Shown here: positions 15,555 through 24,562 of the stretch, one piece after another
Layout: every line of letters starts with the position of its first letter
How positions within the stretch are numbered: position 1 is the stretch's first letter
Assembly: GCA_013373635.1 (NCBI GenBank)
Contig: JABXHN010000038.1
Location: 1-64,000, forward strand
Direction of reading: 5' to 3'
Source of the DNA: Flavobacteriaceae bacterium
GTDB lineage: Bacteria > Bacteroidota > Bacteroidia > Flavobacteriales > Flavobacteriaceae
Length of the DNA: 64,000 bases
Position numbers and translations under genes: made by a program
Notes under the pieces: model-generated
Seen by the model: the letters and a program-made list of their open reading frames with translations, nothing else
What the model was told of the DNA's origin: nothing
Database searches by the model: none

Positions 15555-17711
15555 ATGAACAAAAACCTAACCCTCTCTATTTTAAGTTTTTGCTTAAGCC
15601 TTATAAGCTGGTCACAAAAAGTCAATCAAGACTACCAACTTCACATCGACAAGACCAATGAACCAATTGTTCTCGATGGAATTCTAGATGAAAAAGTTTG
15701 GAGCACAGTTGATGTTGCTGATAACTTTTTTATGATTCAACCCTCCGATGGAAAACCTGCTACGCAACACTCTGAAGCTCGTATGTGTTTTGATGACAAC
15801 AACATCTATATGTCCATTATCTTCTATAACAACGAAGTAAAAGGAGCCTATAATGTAGAATCCTATAAACGAGATTTCTCATTCAATAAGAACGATAACT
15901 TCATCATGGCTTTTGATCCCTTTAACAACCTAACTACTGGTTTTACTTTTGGACTTAACGCTTATGGAGCTCAATGGGATGGAACCCTATATGATGGCGC
16001 GAGAACCGACTTAAACTGGGATACGAAATGGGTATCTGAAGTTCGTTTTGACGAGGATAAGTGGGTATGTGAAATAGCAATTCCATTTAAGTCGATTCGC
16101 TACAATGAAAATGCAAAGAGCTGGGGAATTAACTTTTCAAGATTGGACTTAAAGGCGAATGAAAAATCAGCCTGGGCTCCTGTTCCAAGACAGTTTCCCT
16201 CCATTAGCTTAGCCTATTCTGGAAACCTAGTATGGGACACCCCTCCTCCATCTCAAAACAAAAACATCTCGTTGATTCCTTATTTAGCGACTTCTGTTGC
16301 TAATTCTGAAAACGATTTTCAAATGGGAACCGACGTGAAAATCGGTATCGGTGCAGCACTTAATTTAGATTTGACCATCAATCCTGATTTTTCCAATACT
16401 GAAGTTGATGCAGAAGTGACCAATTTGAACCGTTTTGAGCTGTTTTTTCCTGAAAAACGTCAATTTTTCTTAGAAAATGCCGATTTATTTGGAAATTTTG
16501 GAACTAGAATGGTAAAACCGTTCTTCTCGAGAAGAATTGGTTTAGGAGTTCCGATTACAGCGGGTATGAGACTCTCTGGAAACCTAGGAGAAGACCTTCG
16601 AATTGGACTCATGGACATTCAAACAGCTGAGGATATTACTCAAGGATTAGCTGCAGAAAATTTTGGAGTATTGTCACTTCAACAAAAAGTCCTAGACCGC
16701 TCCAATATTGGAATGATTTTCGTCAATAAACAGGCGATGAATTTCATCGAAGAACAGCATACAGAGAGTGATGCCTTCAACAGAACTCTAGGGTTAGAAT
16801 TCAACTATGCCTCTAACAACAATCAGTGGGATGGTAAATTGTTCTATCTCAAAACCTTTAGCGATGAAAAATTAGATGACTCTAATGTGTTGATGGGAAG
16901 CTTTGGACACCAGTCCAAGAAATGGCGTTTTAGAGTTTCTACTGAGTATTCTGGTGAAAATGTCAACGCTGCAGTTGGATTCATTCCTCGTACGGATTAT
17001 CAGATGTATAACGCCTTTGTAGGTCACACTTTTTGGAACGAAAACTCCGATAGTCAATTAGTATCTCATGGACCTAGAGTCTTTAGTATGTTCTATTACA
17101 ATAAGGCAGGGATTAAAACCGATCACTTCGTTCGTTCTGCTTATGGATTTAACTTTTTGAATCGCTCTCAATTAGAATTTAATTTCGACACTCAGTACGT
17201 CATGCTACTCGATCCTTTTGATCCTACTCAATTAGGAGTAAAAGAATTAGCAGCAGGCACCCAACACCAATGGAATACAGTTGGTGTTCAATTTACCTCA
17301 AGACCACAAAGCTTAATGACCTATCAATTTGCTGCTGAAACAGGGGGCTATTACAATGATGGAAGCAAAACCGAATTCAGTTCTGAACTAGGGTATCGTT
17401 TTCAACCCTATGTGAGTATCAACGCTATTGCGAACTATACGAAAATTGAACTAGAAGCGCCTTGGAATGACTCCTCATTTTGGCTCTTAGGTGCTAAAGC
17501 TGATATTACCTTTAACTCTAAACTATTCTTCTCAAATATCTATCAGTACAACCAGCAATTTGATCGCTGGGGAATTAACTCAAGATTACAGTGGCGTTAT
17601 AAGCCAGCCTCTGATATCTTTTTGGTGTTTAATTCTATGGAAGATAACGGGATCAATGGCACCAAAGACTGGAGACTTAGTCTAAAAATAAACTATTGGT
17701 TTAACAATTAG
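15555..17711 (+). CDS. DUF5916 protein with N-terminal CBM9-like domain
   Basis: The 718-residue protein has a signal peptide (about residues 1-20, ending SWSQ). A carbohydrate-binding family 9-like domain covers roughly residues 30-230 (starting PIVLDGILDEKVWSTVDVADNF), followed by a long beta-rich part containing RFELFFPEKRQFFLENADLF near 290-310, a hallmark of DUF5916. The C terminus ends in a strand with aromatic residues (LKINYWFNN), consistent with an outer-membrane barrel. The role of DUF5916 proteins is unknown. The stop codon overlaps that of glpF on the other strand. Confidence 0.85.
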   Translation: MNKNLTLSILSFCLSLISWSQKVNQDYQLHIDKTNEPIVLDGILDEKVWSTVDVADNFFMIQPSDGKPATQHSEARMCFDDNNIYMSIIFYNNEVKGAYNVESYKRDFSFNKNDNFIMAFDPFNNLTTGFTFGLNAYGAQWDGTLYDGARTDLNWDTKWVSEVRFDEDKWVCEIAIPFKSIRYNENAKSWGINFSRLDLKANEKSAWAPVPRQFPSISLAYSGNLVWDTPPPSQNKNISLIPYLATSVANSENDFQMGTDVKIGIGAALNLDLTINPDFSNTEVDAEVTNLNRFELFFPEKRQFFLENADLFGNFGTRMVKPFFSRRIGLGVPITAGMRLSGNLGEDLRIGLMDIQTAEDITQGLAAENFGVLSLQQKVLDRSNIGMIFVNKQAMNFIEEQHTESDAFNRTLGLEFNYASNNNQWDGKLFYLKTFSDEKLDDSNVLMGSFGHQSKKWRFRVSTEYSGENVNAAVGFIPRTDYQMYNAFVGHTFWNENSDSQLVSHGPRVFSMFYYNKAGIKTDHFVRSAYGFNFLNRSQLEFNFDTQYVMLLDPFDPTQLGVKELAAGTQHQWNTVGVQFTSRPQSLMTYQFAAETGGYYNDGSKTEFSSELGYRFQPYVSINAIANYTKIELEAPWNDSSFWLLGAKADITFNSKLFFSNIYQYNQQFDRWGINSRLQWRYKPASDIFLVFNSMEDNGINGTKDWRLSLKINYWFNN

Positions 17712-18475
17712 TTGAGTAGATTAAAGACGACTCCTGCTGCAATAGCTCCACAGATGGGTGCAACAATAGGAATCCAAGAATAAGCCCAGTCGGCATTTTT
17801 ATTCTTTCTTGGAAGTAGTGAATAAACAATTCTAGGACCTAAATCACGAGCTGGGTTAATCGCATAGCCCGTGGTTCCTCCAACAGTCATCCCCAGTACC
17901 CACACTAATATTCCAACTGGAAGTGCCTCTAGTGAACCAATTCCAAATTGTTTGATATAGACTCCTTCAACCTCAATATTAGGAGAAGCGATATAGAAGA
18001 TGATAAACACTAATAAAAAGGTTCCGAAGAATTCACTAAAGAAATTATTTTTGTAGTTTCTAATGGCTGGGCCAGTACAAAAACATCCTCTGACAGCTCC
18101 TTCATCTTCTGTCGCTCTAAAATGATCGATATAGATGATATAAGCCACAAAACTTCCTGCCATAGCTCCTAATAATTGAGCAACTACATAAAGAGGCACT
18201 AAACTCCATGAAAACTTACCCGCCATTGCCAGACCAACGCTTACGGCTGGATTTAAATGAGCACCACTGAATTGTCCTGCAACAATTACTCCACAAAAGA
18301 CCGCAAAACCCCAAGCAGCAGTTATTAATATCCAGGCATCTCCTCCTCCATTTGCTAAGGTGTTTTTAAGTGAGACATTAGCTACCACAGTAGCTCCGAA
18401 GAAAAGAAGCACAAAGGTTCCGATAAATTCTGCTAGATATGCACTCATAAGATTAGGTTTTTGGTTATACGACAA
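17708..18475 (-). CDS. glpF: Glycerol uptake facilitator (aquaporin family)
   Basis: GlpF lets glycerol diffuse through the inner membrane. Six hydrophobic segments and both half-helix motifs are visible: HLNPAVSV and AINPARDLGPR. The aspartate after the second NPA (NPARD) marks the glycerol-conducting branch rather than pure water channels. Length 255 residues. The start overlaps the end of glpR by 11 bases, so glpR and glpF are one transcription unit. It faces glpD-glpK across the shared regulatory region. Confidence 0.93.
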   Translation of the reverse strand: MSYNQKPNLMSAYLAEFIGTFVLLFFGATVVANVSLKNTLANGGGDAWILITAAWGFAVFCGVIVAGQFSGAHLNPAVSVGLAMAGKFSWSLVPLYVVAQLLGAMAGSFVAYIIYIDHFRATEDEGAVRGCFCTGPAIRNYKNNFFSEFFGTFLLVFIIFYIASPNIEVEGVYIKQFGIGSLEALPVGILVWVLGMTVGGTTGYAINPARDLGPRIVYSLLPRKNKNADWAYSWIPIVAPICGAIAAGVVFNLLN

Positions 18476-19223
18476 TCAGCTCAATTGCCAATTCCTCGGT
18501 TAATTGTTTATAATTGTTTGGTATATTTTTATCAGTAATGATCACATCGATCTTTTTGAGATCGCATATTTTTCCAAAGCCTTTTTTATCAAACTTACTG
18601 CTATCGACAAGCAATATGGTTTTTTGAACGTGCTCCATCATTTTAGAGTTCAAATGAGCCTCCATCATATTAGAGGTCGTACAACCGTGATCAAAACTCA
18701 CTCCATCTGCTCCAATAAAAAGTGTTTTACAATTGAAATAATCCAACATAGCTTCGGTATGTGGCCCTACAACAGAACCACTCGATTTACGAACCACTCC
18801 CCCTAATTGCACGAGTTCAATTTGAGGGTGATTCAAAAGACTCATCGAAATATTCATCGCAGCTGTAAGCACTGTTAAATTCATATGTGGAAGCAAGGAA
18901 GAAAAAGCCTCAACTGTCGTTCCAGAACCAATAATAATTGAATCATTCTCACTGATAAGATCAATAGCTCTTTGTGCGATGGCCTCTTTTTCAGAGGTAC
19001 GTTCTAACTTTTTTACACTCACCGATCGATCCGAAACATAAGGAGATTCGATACTTGCCCCTCCATGGGACTTAAAAACCAATCCATTTTGCTCTAAGAT
19101 TACCAAATCTTTTCGAATAGTAACCACACTAACATCGCAGTGCTTTGCTAAATCTACTACGGACGCAAAACGCTTTTTCTTTAACAATTCGACAATTAGT
19201 TGATGTCTTTGAGCTTGAGTCAT
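18465..19223 (-). CDS. glpR: DeoR-family repressor of the glycerol genes
   Basis: This 252-residue protein has an N-terminal DeoR helix-turn-helix (about residues 5-58, including RFASVVDLAKHCDVSVVTIRKDL) and a C-terminal sugar-phosphate-sensing domain with GSGTTVEAF near 98-106 and VGPHTEAMLDYF. Homologues release DNA when glycerol 3-phosphate binds. It is divergent from glpD-glpK and co-transcribed with glpF, so the glycerol assignment rests largely on its neighbours. Phased TTTCTTTT repeats in the 125-base divergent gap are its probable binding sites. Confidence 0.88.
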   Translation of the reverse strand: MTQAQRHQLIVELLKKKRFASVVDLAKHCDVSVVTIRKDLVILEQNGLVFKSHGGASIESPYVSDRSVSVKKLERTSEKEAIAQRAIDLISENDSIIIGSGTTVEAFSSLLPHMNLTVLTAAMNISMSLLNHPQIELVQLGGVVRKSSGSVVGPHTEAMLDYFNCKTLFIGADGVSFDHGCTTSNMMEAHLNSKMMEHVQKTILLVDSSKFDKKGFGKICDLKKIDVIITDKNIPNNYKQLTEELAIELIVV

Positions 19224-19239
19224 TTACTTGATTTTGCTT

Positions 19240-19247
19240 CAAATTTA
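19240..19247 (-). promoter_or_regulatory. -7 element TAAATTTG for glpR-glpF
   Basis: On the minus strand TAAATTTG lies 16 bases before the glpR start. A TTAG 17 bases further upstream is a weak -33 candidate. Confidence 0.5.
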
Positions 19248-19271
19248 GAATTATTTTTTATTTTCTAAAAC

Positions 19272-19320
19272 TTTCTTTTTAATTTTTTTATATTTCTTTT
19301 TGTTTCTTTTTATTTCTTTT
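19272..19320. promoter_or_regulatory. Phased direct repeats, candidate GlpR operator
   Basis: TTTCTTTT occurs at 19272-19279, 19293-19300, 19303-19310 and 19313-19320. The start-to-start spacings are 21, 10 and 10 bases, close to two turns, one turn and one turn of DNA. Several DeoR-family regulators are known to bind direct repeats with GAAA/TTTC cores. The last three repeats overlap the glpD promoter, so binding would block it. Confidence 0.55.
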
Positions 19321-19329
19321 ATAGCTTTG
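19299..19329 (+). promoter_or_regulatory. Promoter of glpD-glpK
   Basis: The -33 element TTTG (19299-19302) and -7 element TAGCTTTG (19322-19329) are 19 bases apart, matching the Bacteroidota promoter consensus. Transcription would begin near 19336, about 13 bases before the glpD start codon. Confidence 0.7.
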
Positions 19330-19348
19330 TGTCATCAAATTGCTATAG

Positions 19349-20914
19349 ATGAATCGAGCTGAAGAACTTAATTATTTACAATCCAATACCAACTGGGATG
19401 TATTGGTAATTGGTGGAGGAGCATCAGGATTAGGCGTCGCATTAGACGGGGTCTCTAGAGGGTTAAAAGTAGCGCTATTAGAAAAATCTGATTTTGCAAA
19501 GGGAACCTCTTCGAGAAGCACCAAACTTTTACACGGTGGTGTTCGCTATTTAGCTCAGGGACAGATTGGATTGGTATTTGAAGCACTTTATGAAAGAGGC
19601 CTATTAATTAAAAATGCCAACCACCTATCGAAATCACAAGCCTTTGTGATTCCAATTTACAGTTTTATCGATCATCTAAAATACGGTGTTGGGCTCAAAA
19701 TCTACGATTGGATGTCCAAGCGATTGAGTCTAGGTAAATCAGAAATGATCTCCAAAAAACGTATGCTTCGACTTATGCCTCATATCAAGACCGAAGGACT
19801 TCGCGGAGGAGTGATGTATTACGACGGTCAATTTGACGATTCAAGACTCGCTGTTAATGTTGCTCAAACGATTGTCGAACAAGGGGGGCATATAGCGAAC
19901 TACTGCTCGGTAAACGAGTTGCTCAAAGATGAAAAAGGAATGCTAATTGGCGTAGAAGCAATTGATGAACTCAGTGGTAAAACTTTTGAAATCAAAGCAA
20001 AAATGGTAGTCAATGCTACTGGAGTTTTTGGTGACAAAATCCTAAAAATGGACAATCCTAATGCCAAGAAAACCATACAACCTTCTCAGGGTGTTCACAT
20101 CGTATTAGACAAGAAATTTACAGCTTCTGAAACAGCACTTATGATTCCTGAAACTTCCGATGGAAGAGTTCTTTTTGCAGTACCATGGAAAGAAAATCTT
20201 GTAGTTGGAACCACAGATACCTTGGTTAAAAAGCCAAAATTAGAACCTCAAGCATTAGAGAGTGAAGTGAATTTTATTTTGGAAACAGCTCAGACATACT
20301 TAAGTCCTACTCCTCAAAAAGAAGACATCAAAGCGGTATTTGCAGGACTTCGTCCATTGGCTAAGGCCTCAGATGAAAATGAAAAAACCAAAGAGATTTC
20401 AAGATCTCATAAGGTGATTGTATCCGAGAGTGGATTGGTGTCTCTTGTGGGAGGTAAATGGACCACCTTTAGAAGAATGGGGCAGGATACCATTGATGTG
20501 TTCTACAAACTAAACTTCATAAAAAAAGTAGACAGCTGCTCAAAAAATCTTCTTATACACGGAGCTTTCAAGGATATTGATGCTTTTAAGAACACTATTG
20601 ATGTATATGGAACTGACGCGCCGCTATTGAATGATCTCGCTAAAGCTAATCCTGAGTGGAATCAACAGCTTCACCCTAATTTTCCAAATAAAGCAGTGGA
20701 GGTTATTTGGGCTGTTAGAGAAGAAATGGCTCAAACAGTAGACGATGTGCTCTCGAGAAGAATGCGTATCCTTTTTCAAGACGTCAATGCTGCAATAGAA
20801 CTGGCGCCTCAGGTAGCAGCTTTGATGAAAGTTGAATTAAACAAAGACACTAGTTGGGAACAAGAACAAATTAGTACTTTTAACAAAATAGCAAACAAAT
20901 ACAAACCGATATAA
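19349..20914 (+). CDS. glpD: Glycerol-3-phosphate dehydrogenase (FAD, aerobic type)
   Basis: GlpD oxidises glycerol 3-phosphate to dihydroxyacetone phosphate at the membrane and passes electrons to quinone. The FAD-binding Rossmann motif VIGGGASGLGVALDGVSRG is near residues 20-38. Other family landmarks are SSRSTKLLHGGVRYL and SLVGGKWTTFRRMG. The length of 521 residues is usual. The glpK start follows its stop by one base. In E. coli the reaction is repressed by GlpR, and the repeats upstream suggest the same logic here. Confidence 0.95.
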   Translation: MNRAEELNYLQSNTNWDVLVIGGGASGLGVALDGVSRGLKVALLEKSDFAKGTSSRSTKLLHGGVRYLAQGQIGLVFEALYERGLLIKNANHLSKSQAFVIPIYSFIDHLKYGVGLKIYDWMSKRLSLGKSEMISKKRMLRLMPHIKTEGLRGGVMYYDGQFDDSRLAVNVAQTIVEQGGHIANYCSVNELLKDEKGMLIGVEAIDELSGKTFEIKAKMVVNATGVFGDKILKMDNPNAKKTIQPSQGVHIVLDKKFTASETALMIPETSDGRVLFAVPWKENLVVGTTDTLVKKPKLEPQALESEVNFILETAQTYLSPTPQKEDIKAVFAGLRPLAKASDENEKTKEISRSHKVIVSESGLVSLVGGKWTTFRRMGQDTIDVFYKLNFIKKVDSCSKNLLIHGAFKDIDAFKNTIDVYGTDAPLLNDLAKANPEWNQQLHPNFPNKAVEVIWAVREEMAQTVDDVLSRRMRILFQDVNAAIELAPQVAALMKVELNKDTSWEQEQISTFNKIANKYKPI

Positions 20915-20915
20915 G

Positions 20916-22406
20916 ATGGAAAAAAAATACGTCATTGCAGTTGATCAAGGAACGACGAGTTCAAGAGCTATCGTATACAACAATCAAGCGAAAGCCTTAG
21001 GAAGTGCACAAACAGCGACCACTTCACTCTTTCCTCATCCAGGATGGGTAGAACAAGACCCTATGGAAATTTGGAACACTCAAAAAGACGTATTGCTAAA
21101 AGCAGCAAAAGACACTGAAATCAATCCATCTGAGATCGCAGGTTTGGGAATTACCAACCAAAGAGAAACGACTATTGTTTGGGATCGACAAACAGGGAAG
21201 CCCATTTACAATGCCATCGTATGGCAGGATAGAAGAACAGCCGATTTTTGTCAATCCATTTCAAATCCAGAGAACGAAGCCTTGATTCGTTCCAAGACAG
21301 GACTTTTAATAGACGCTTATTTTTCAGCGACTAAAATTGCGTGGATTTTAGATCATGTAGAAGGTGCAAGAGCAAAAGCTGCGACAGGTCAGCTTGCATT
21401 TGGCACCATTGACACTTGGATTATTTGGAATCTATCCGGCGGAGCGCTTCACATAACTGATGTGACCAATGCTTCGAGAACTATGTTATTTAATATTCAC
21501 ACTTTAAGTTGGGATGAAGAATTACTAGCTTTATTTAATATCCCATCCTCTGTACTTCCGAAGGTGAAGAGCTCTTCAGAAATCTATGGGACGACTCGTG
21601 CAGACCTCTTTGGCGAAGCAGTTGCCATCGCTGGGATTGCTGGAGATCAACAATCAGCTCTGTTCGGACAGCAATGTACTCAGTCAGGAATGGCTAAAAC
21701 TACTTATGGAACAGGATGTTTTTTGGTGATGAATACAGGAGAAACAGCTGTAGAGTCTTCTAATAAATTACTGACGACTATCGCTTGGAAAATTGGAGAT
21801 CAATTACACTATGCTCTTGAAGGCTCTGTCTTTGTAGGGGGTGCTGCTATTCAATTTTTAAGAGATGGACTTGAGCTGATTTCAGAAGCCAAAGAATCAG
21901 AGGCTTTAGCGCTTTCTGTCGAAGATACTGCTGGAGTTTGTTTTGTACCTGCACTTACAGGCCTAGGAGCTCCGCATTGGGATTCTTCTGCAAGAGGAGC
22001 CATCTTTGGTCTTACTAGAGGAACAACAAAGGCTCATATCGTCAGAGCTGCATTAGAAGCTATTGGACTTCAAGTTCACGATTTGATTCAAGCGATGTGT
22101 CAAGACATTGATAATGAATCGATCAAAATGAGAGTAGATGGTGGAGCAACTGCTAATAATTTCTTGATGCAGTTTCAATCAGACATCTTGAAAGCGAGTA
22201 TCGAACGTCCTGTAGATATTGAAACAACAGCATTGGGCGCTGCTTTTCTGGCAGGATTGGCGACTGGACTTTGGAAAGATCAAGAGGAGTTAAAATCCCT
22301 ATGGACAGCTGATAGAGAATTCAGCCCTCAACTTACAGATGAGAAGAGAGCTGAATTACTCCAAAATTGGAACACTGCTGTAAAGCGCTCCAAAAACTGG
22401 GTTTAA
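20916..22406 (+). CDS. glpK: Glycerol kinase
   Basis: GlpK phosphorylates glycerol with ATP in the cytoplasm. The FGGY-kinase opening VIAVDQGTTSSRAIVYN is at residues 5-21. The ATP-site motifs YGTGCFLVMNTG and the FGGY signature region containing ALEAIGLQVHDLIQAM and DGGATANNFLMQFQSDIL are present. Length 496 residues matches the family. It forms a two-gene operon with glpD and closes a complete import-phosphorylation-oxidation route with glpF. Confidence 0.96.
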   Translation: MEKKYVIAVDQGTTSSRAIVYNNQAKALGSAQTATTSLFPHPGWVEQDPMEIWNTQKDVLLKAAKDTEINPSEIAGLGITNQRETTIVWDRQTGKPIYNAIVWQDRRTADFCQSISNPENEALIRSKTGLLIDAYFSATKIAWILDHVEGARAKAATGQLAFGTIDTWIIWNLSGGALHITDVTNASRTMLFNIHTLSWDEELLALFNIPSSVLPKVKSSSEIYGTTRADLFGEAVAIAGIAGDQQSALFGQQCTQSGMAKTTYGTGCFLVMNTGETAVESSNKLLTTIAWKIGDQLHYALEGSVFVGGAAIQFLRDGLELISEAKESEALALSVEDTAGVCFVPALTGLGAPHWDSSARGAIFGLTRGTTKAHIVRAALEAIGLQVHDLIQAMCQDIDNESIKMRVDGGATANNFLMQFQSDILKASIERPVDIETTALGAAFLAGLATGLWKDQEELKSLWTADREFSPQLTDEKRAELLQNWNTAVKRSKNWV

Positions 22407-23513
22407 TTATACTTTTAGAAAAACCTTCTTTTTGTACATAAAATAGAGGAACAACCATTGTACCCCTACAAATCCAATAACGGACATGACGGCGTTAAAT
22501 GGTTCCCCAATGAGTTGCTGCAACCATCCAGTCAGCGCATCAGATGAATAGCTCCAACTGATAAATCGTCCAGACATATAAATCAGTATGGAATTCATTC
22601 CAATGACCTTAAAGAAAAAGGCCCACTTTTGGTATCCTTTAACATCGATGACGTAATAAAAAAGTGCCATAAGCAGTAAGCTGATTCCTGCACAAAGCAT
22701 CGTAAAAGAACTGGTCCAAAGATTTTTATTAAAAGGGAATATCAAATCCCATAGAAAGGCTATTATTAAAGCAGCAACTCCATACATCAAAAGTTTCTTA
22801 ACGGTGTCTAACTGCATTTCCTTTGTAGTTTTAAGCAGTAAGTTTCCAGTAAATATTCCCATTAATGCGGTCCCAATTGCAGGAATTGTTGCAATCAGTC
22901 CTTCAGGGTCGTGAATTCCTAAATAGAGTTTTCCAGGAATGAGTATGCTATCGATATAAGAAACGATATTACCTTGCATCGTTAAGTCTCCTGCTGCAAA
23001 ACCTGGAGCAGCAAAGAAGGTCAATAGGAGCCAATATCCTAGCAGTAAACCTACGAGCCAAATCTTTTGAGCCATTGGTTTTGCGTAGAGGTAAATGATA
23101 TTGGCAAACATATAAGCCAGACCTATTCTTCCCAAAACTGATGGAATTCTAACTTCAGATAGTGGCCAAAGTGTCAATCCATTGTTATAGACAACTCCTA
23201 ATAAGACAAGGACTAATCCTCTTTTAACTACTTTTTTGAGCAAGGCTGATTTATCCATCCCTTCTCTGAGGTGTTTTCCAATGGAATAAGGAGTTGAAAT
23301 ACCCGCTATAAATAAAAACAGTGGAAAAATTAAGTCATAGGCTGCAAAACCATGCCAGTCTGGATGGTTAAACTGATGCCCAATAGCATCTAAAAAAGAG
23401 CCTGGATAGATTTCTCCAAGTCTGTGAAAAATAGCTTCTGCACCCATAATCCAGAACATATCGAATCCACGCAGTGCGTCTAGTGAAAAAAGTCGGGTTG
23501 GTTTTTGATTCAT
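22407..23513 (-). CDS. DUF5009 / HGSNAT-like membrane acyltransferase family
   Basis: The 368-residue protein has about 10-11 transmembrane segments and begins LFSLDALRGFDMFWIMG, the signature of the DUF5009 and heparan-alpha-glucosaminide N-acetyltransferase related family. A DLIFPLFLFIAG segment follows near residue 60. Members are thought to move acyl groups across a membrane to sugars; the substrate here is unknown. A terminator lies just upstream of its start, so it is transcribed separately from the DUF1080 gene. Its stop codon touches that of glpK. Confidence 0.85.
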   Translation of the reverse strand: MNQKPTRLFSLDALRGFDMFWIMGAEAIFHRLGEIYPGSFLDAIGHQFNHPDWHGFAAYDLIFPLFLFIAGISTPYSIGKHLREGMDKSALLKKVVKRGLVLVLLGVVYNNGLTLWPLSEVRIPSVLGRIGLAYMFANIIYLYAKPMAQKIWLVGLLLGYWLLLTFFAAPGFAAGDLTMQGNIVSYIDSILIPGKLYLGIHDPEGLIATIPAIGTALMGIFTGNLLLKTTKEMQLDTVKKLLMYGVAALIIAFLWDLIFPFNKNLWTSSFTMLCAGISLLLMALFYYVIDVKGYQKWAFFFKVIGMNSILIYMSGRFISWSYSSDALTGWLQQLIGEPFNAVMSVIGFVGVQWLFLYFMYKKKVFLKV

Positions 23514-23527
23514 AATAGAGGGGTATT

Positions 23528-23560
23528 AAAAAAGAAAAAGCAACATTATACTGTTGCTTT
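23528..23560 (-). terminator. Intrinsic terminator of the DUF1080 gene
   Basis: On the minus strand AAAGCAACA (23552-23560) pairs with TGTTGCTTT (23537-23545) around a 6-base loop, followed by TTCTTTTTT. It lies 10 bases beyond the DUF1080 stop codon. Confidence 0.85.
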
Positions 23561-23569
23561 TATCTTGTA

Positions 23570-24508
23570 TTATTCTTTAGGTACTGATATCGTAATATTT
23601 CTGTATTGAATTGGTCCGTGATCTCCTTGAAGTAGTATTGGTCCTGGCGCAGCTTCATCACTGTCGAGAGCCCCACCGGTAATTCCTGCTATCAAGGCAT
23701 TTGAGATTACTTCTTTACCATTGAGTACAACACTAACGGTACGCCCCACTAAAGTAATATCATAAGTCTGCCATTCACCTGCTGGTTTTCCAGCGTTCTG
23801 ATTGGGTTCTAACAATCCGTATACTCCACCTATATAGTGAGAGTTGGTGTGTTTTCCATAATCGTCTTCCACTTGAACTTCATATCTACCTCTTAGGAAA
23901 ATTCCTGAATTGGAATGCTCAGGATATTTGAATTCAATGTGAAGTTTAAAGTCGTCATAGGTTTTTTCAGTCATTAAATTAACTCCAGATCGAGGGCTAC
24001 TCAAAACTCCGTCGACAGCCTCCCATTGATTTTTTGATGGGTTATTTTGAGCTTTCCATCCGGATAAATCTTTACCGTTAAAGAGCGCAACAGGCTTGGT
24101 CCATTTCTTGGGTGCTTCTCTAAAAAGCACTGGAGCACGAACACCTGTAAAACTCATAGCGTCTCCTGTAGGAGTTAATAAATGTCCGCTTAAGCGATCT
24201 CCATCTCTAGTACCTTTAACTACTAAATCTTGAGTTCCAATCCACTGAGCAGGAATACTAAAGCTAAATAAGTTTTCGTCTTCAATTACCTCTGCAATCG
24301 GTCTTGCAGATCCGACTACATTCATAAATCTACCTACAAGAGTAGAATTACCAGAGAATTCTACTTCCATCCACCCTGGAAGTTCTTGATCTCCACTTGA
24401 AATAGTAAGATCCCATCGTCCAATGAGTTCTGATTGTGATTGAGCCATCAATTGCATTGAACTTATGACAGCGAGTAATAAGGTTATTTTTTGAATACTT
24501 TTCATCAT
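23570..24508 (-). CDS. DUF1080 (3-keto-disaccharide hydrolase family) secreted protein
   Basis: A signal peptide covers about residues 1-23 (ending QLMAQ). The N-terminal 110 residues form a beta-rich domain. The C-terminal 180 residues are a DUF1080 laminin-G/LamG-like sandwich beginning FNGKDLSGWKAQNNPS and containing SNSGIFLRGRYEVQVEDDYGK, which are characteristic. Characterised DUF1080 members hydrolyse glycosides whose sugar has been oxidised at C3. If that holds here, the isomerase-like lipoproteins at 1485 and 14555 could act in the same type of pathway, but they are not adjacent. The second codon is also ATG. Confidence 0.87.
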   Translation of the reverse strand: MMKSIQKITLLLAVISSMQLMAQSQSELIGRWDLTISSGDQELPGWMEVEFSGNSTLVGRFMNVVGSARPIAEVIEDENLFSFSIPAQWIGTQDLVVKGTRDGDRLSGHLLTPTGDAMSFTGVRAPVLFREAPKKWTKPVALFNGKDLSGWKAQNNPSKNQWEAVDGVLSSPRSGVNLMTEKTYDDFKLHIEFKYPEHSNSGIFLRGRYEVQVEDDYGKHTNSHYIGGVYGLLEPNQNAGKPAGEWQTYDITLVGRTVSVVLNGKEVISNALIAGITGGALDSDEAAPGPILLQGDHGPIQYRNITISVPKE

Positions 24509-24562
24509 TTTTTTGAGATTTTAATAGAGGGTTAATACTATAGCAATATAATTAAAAGGGGC

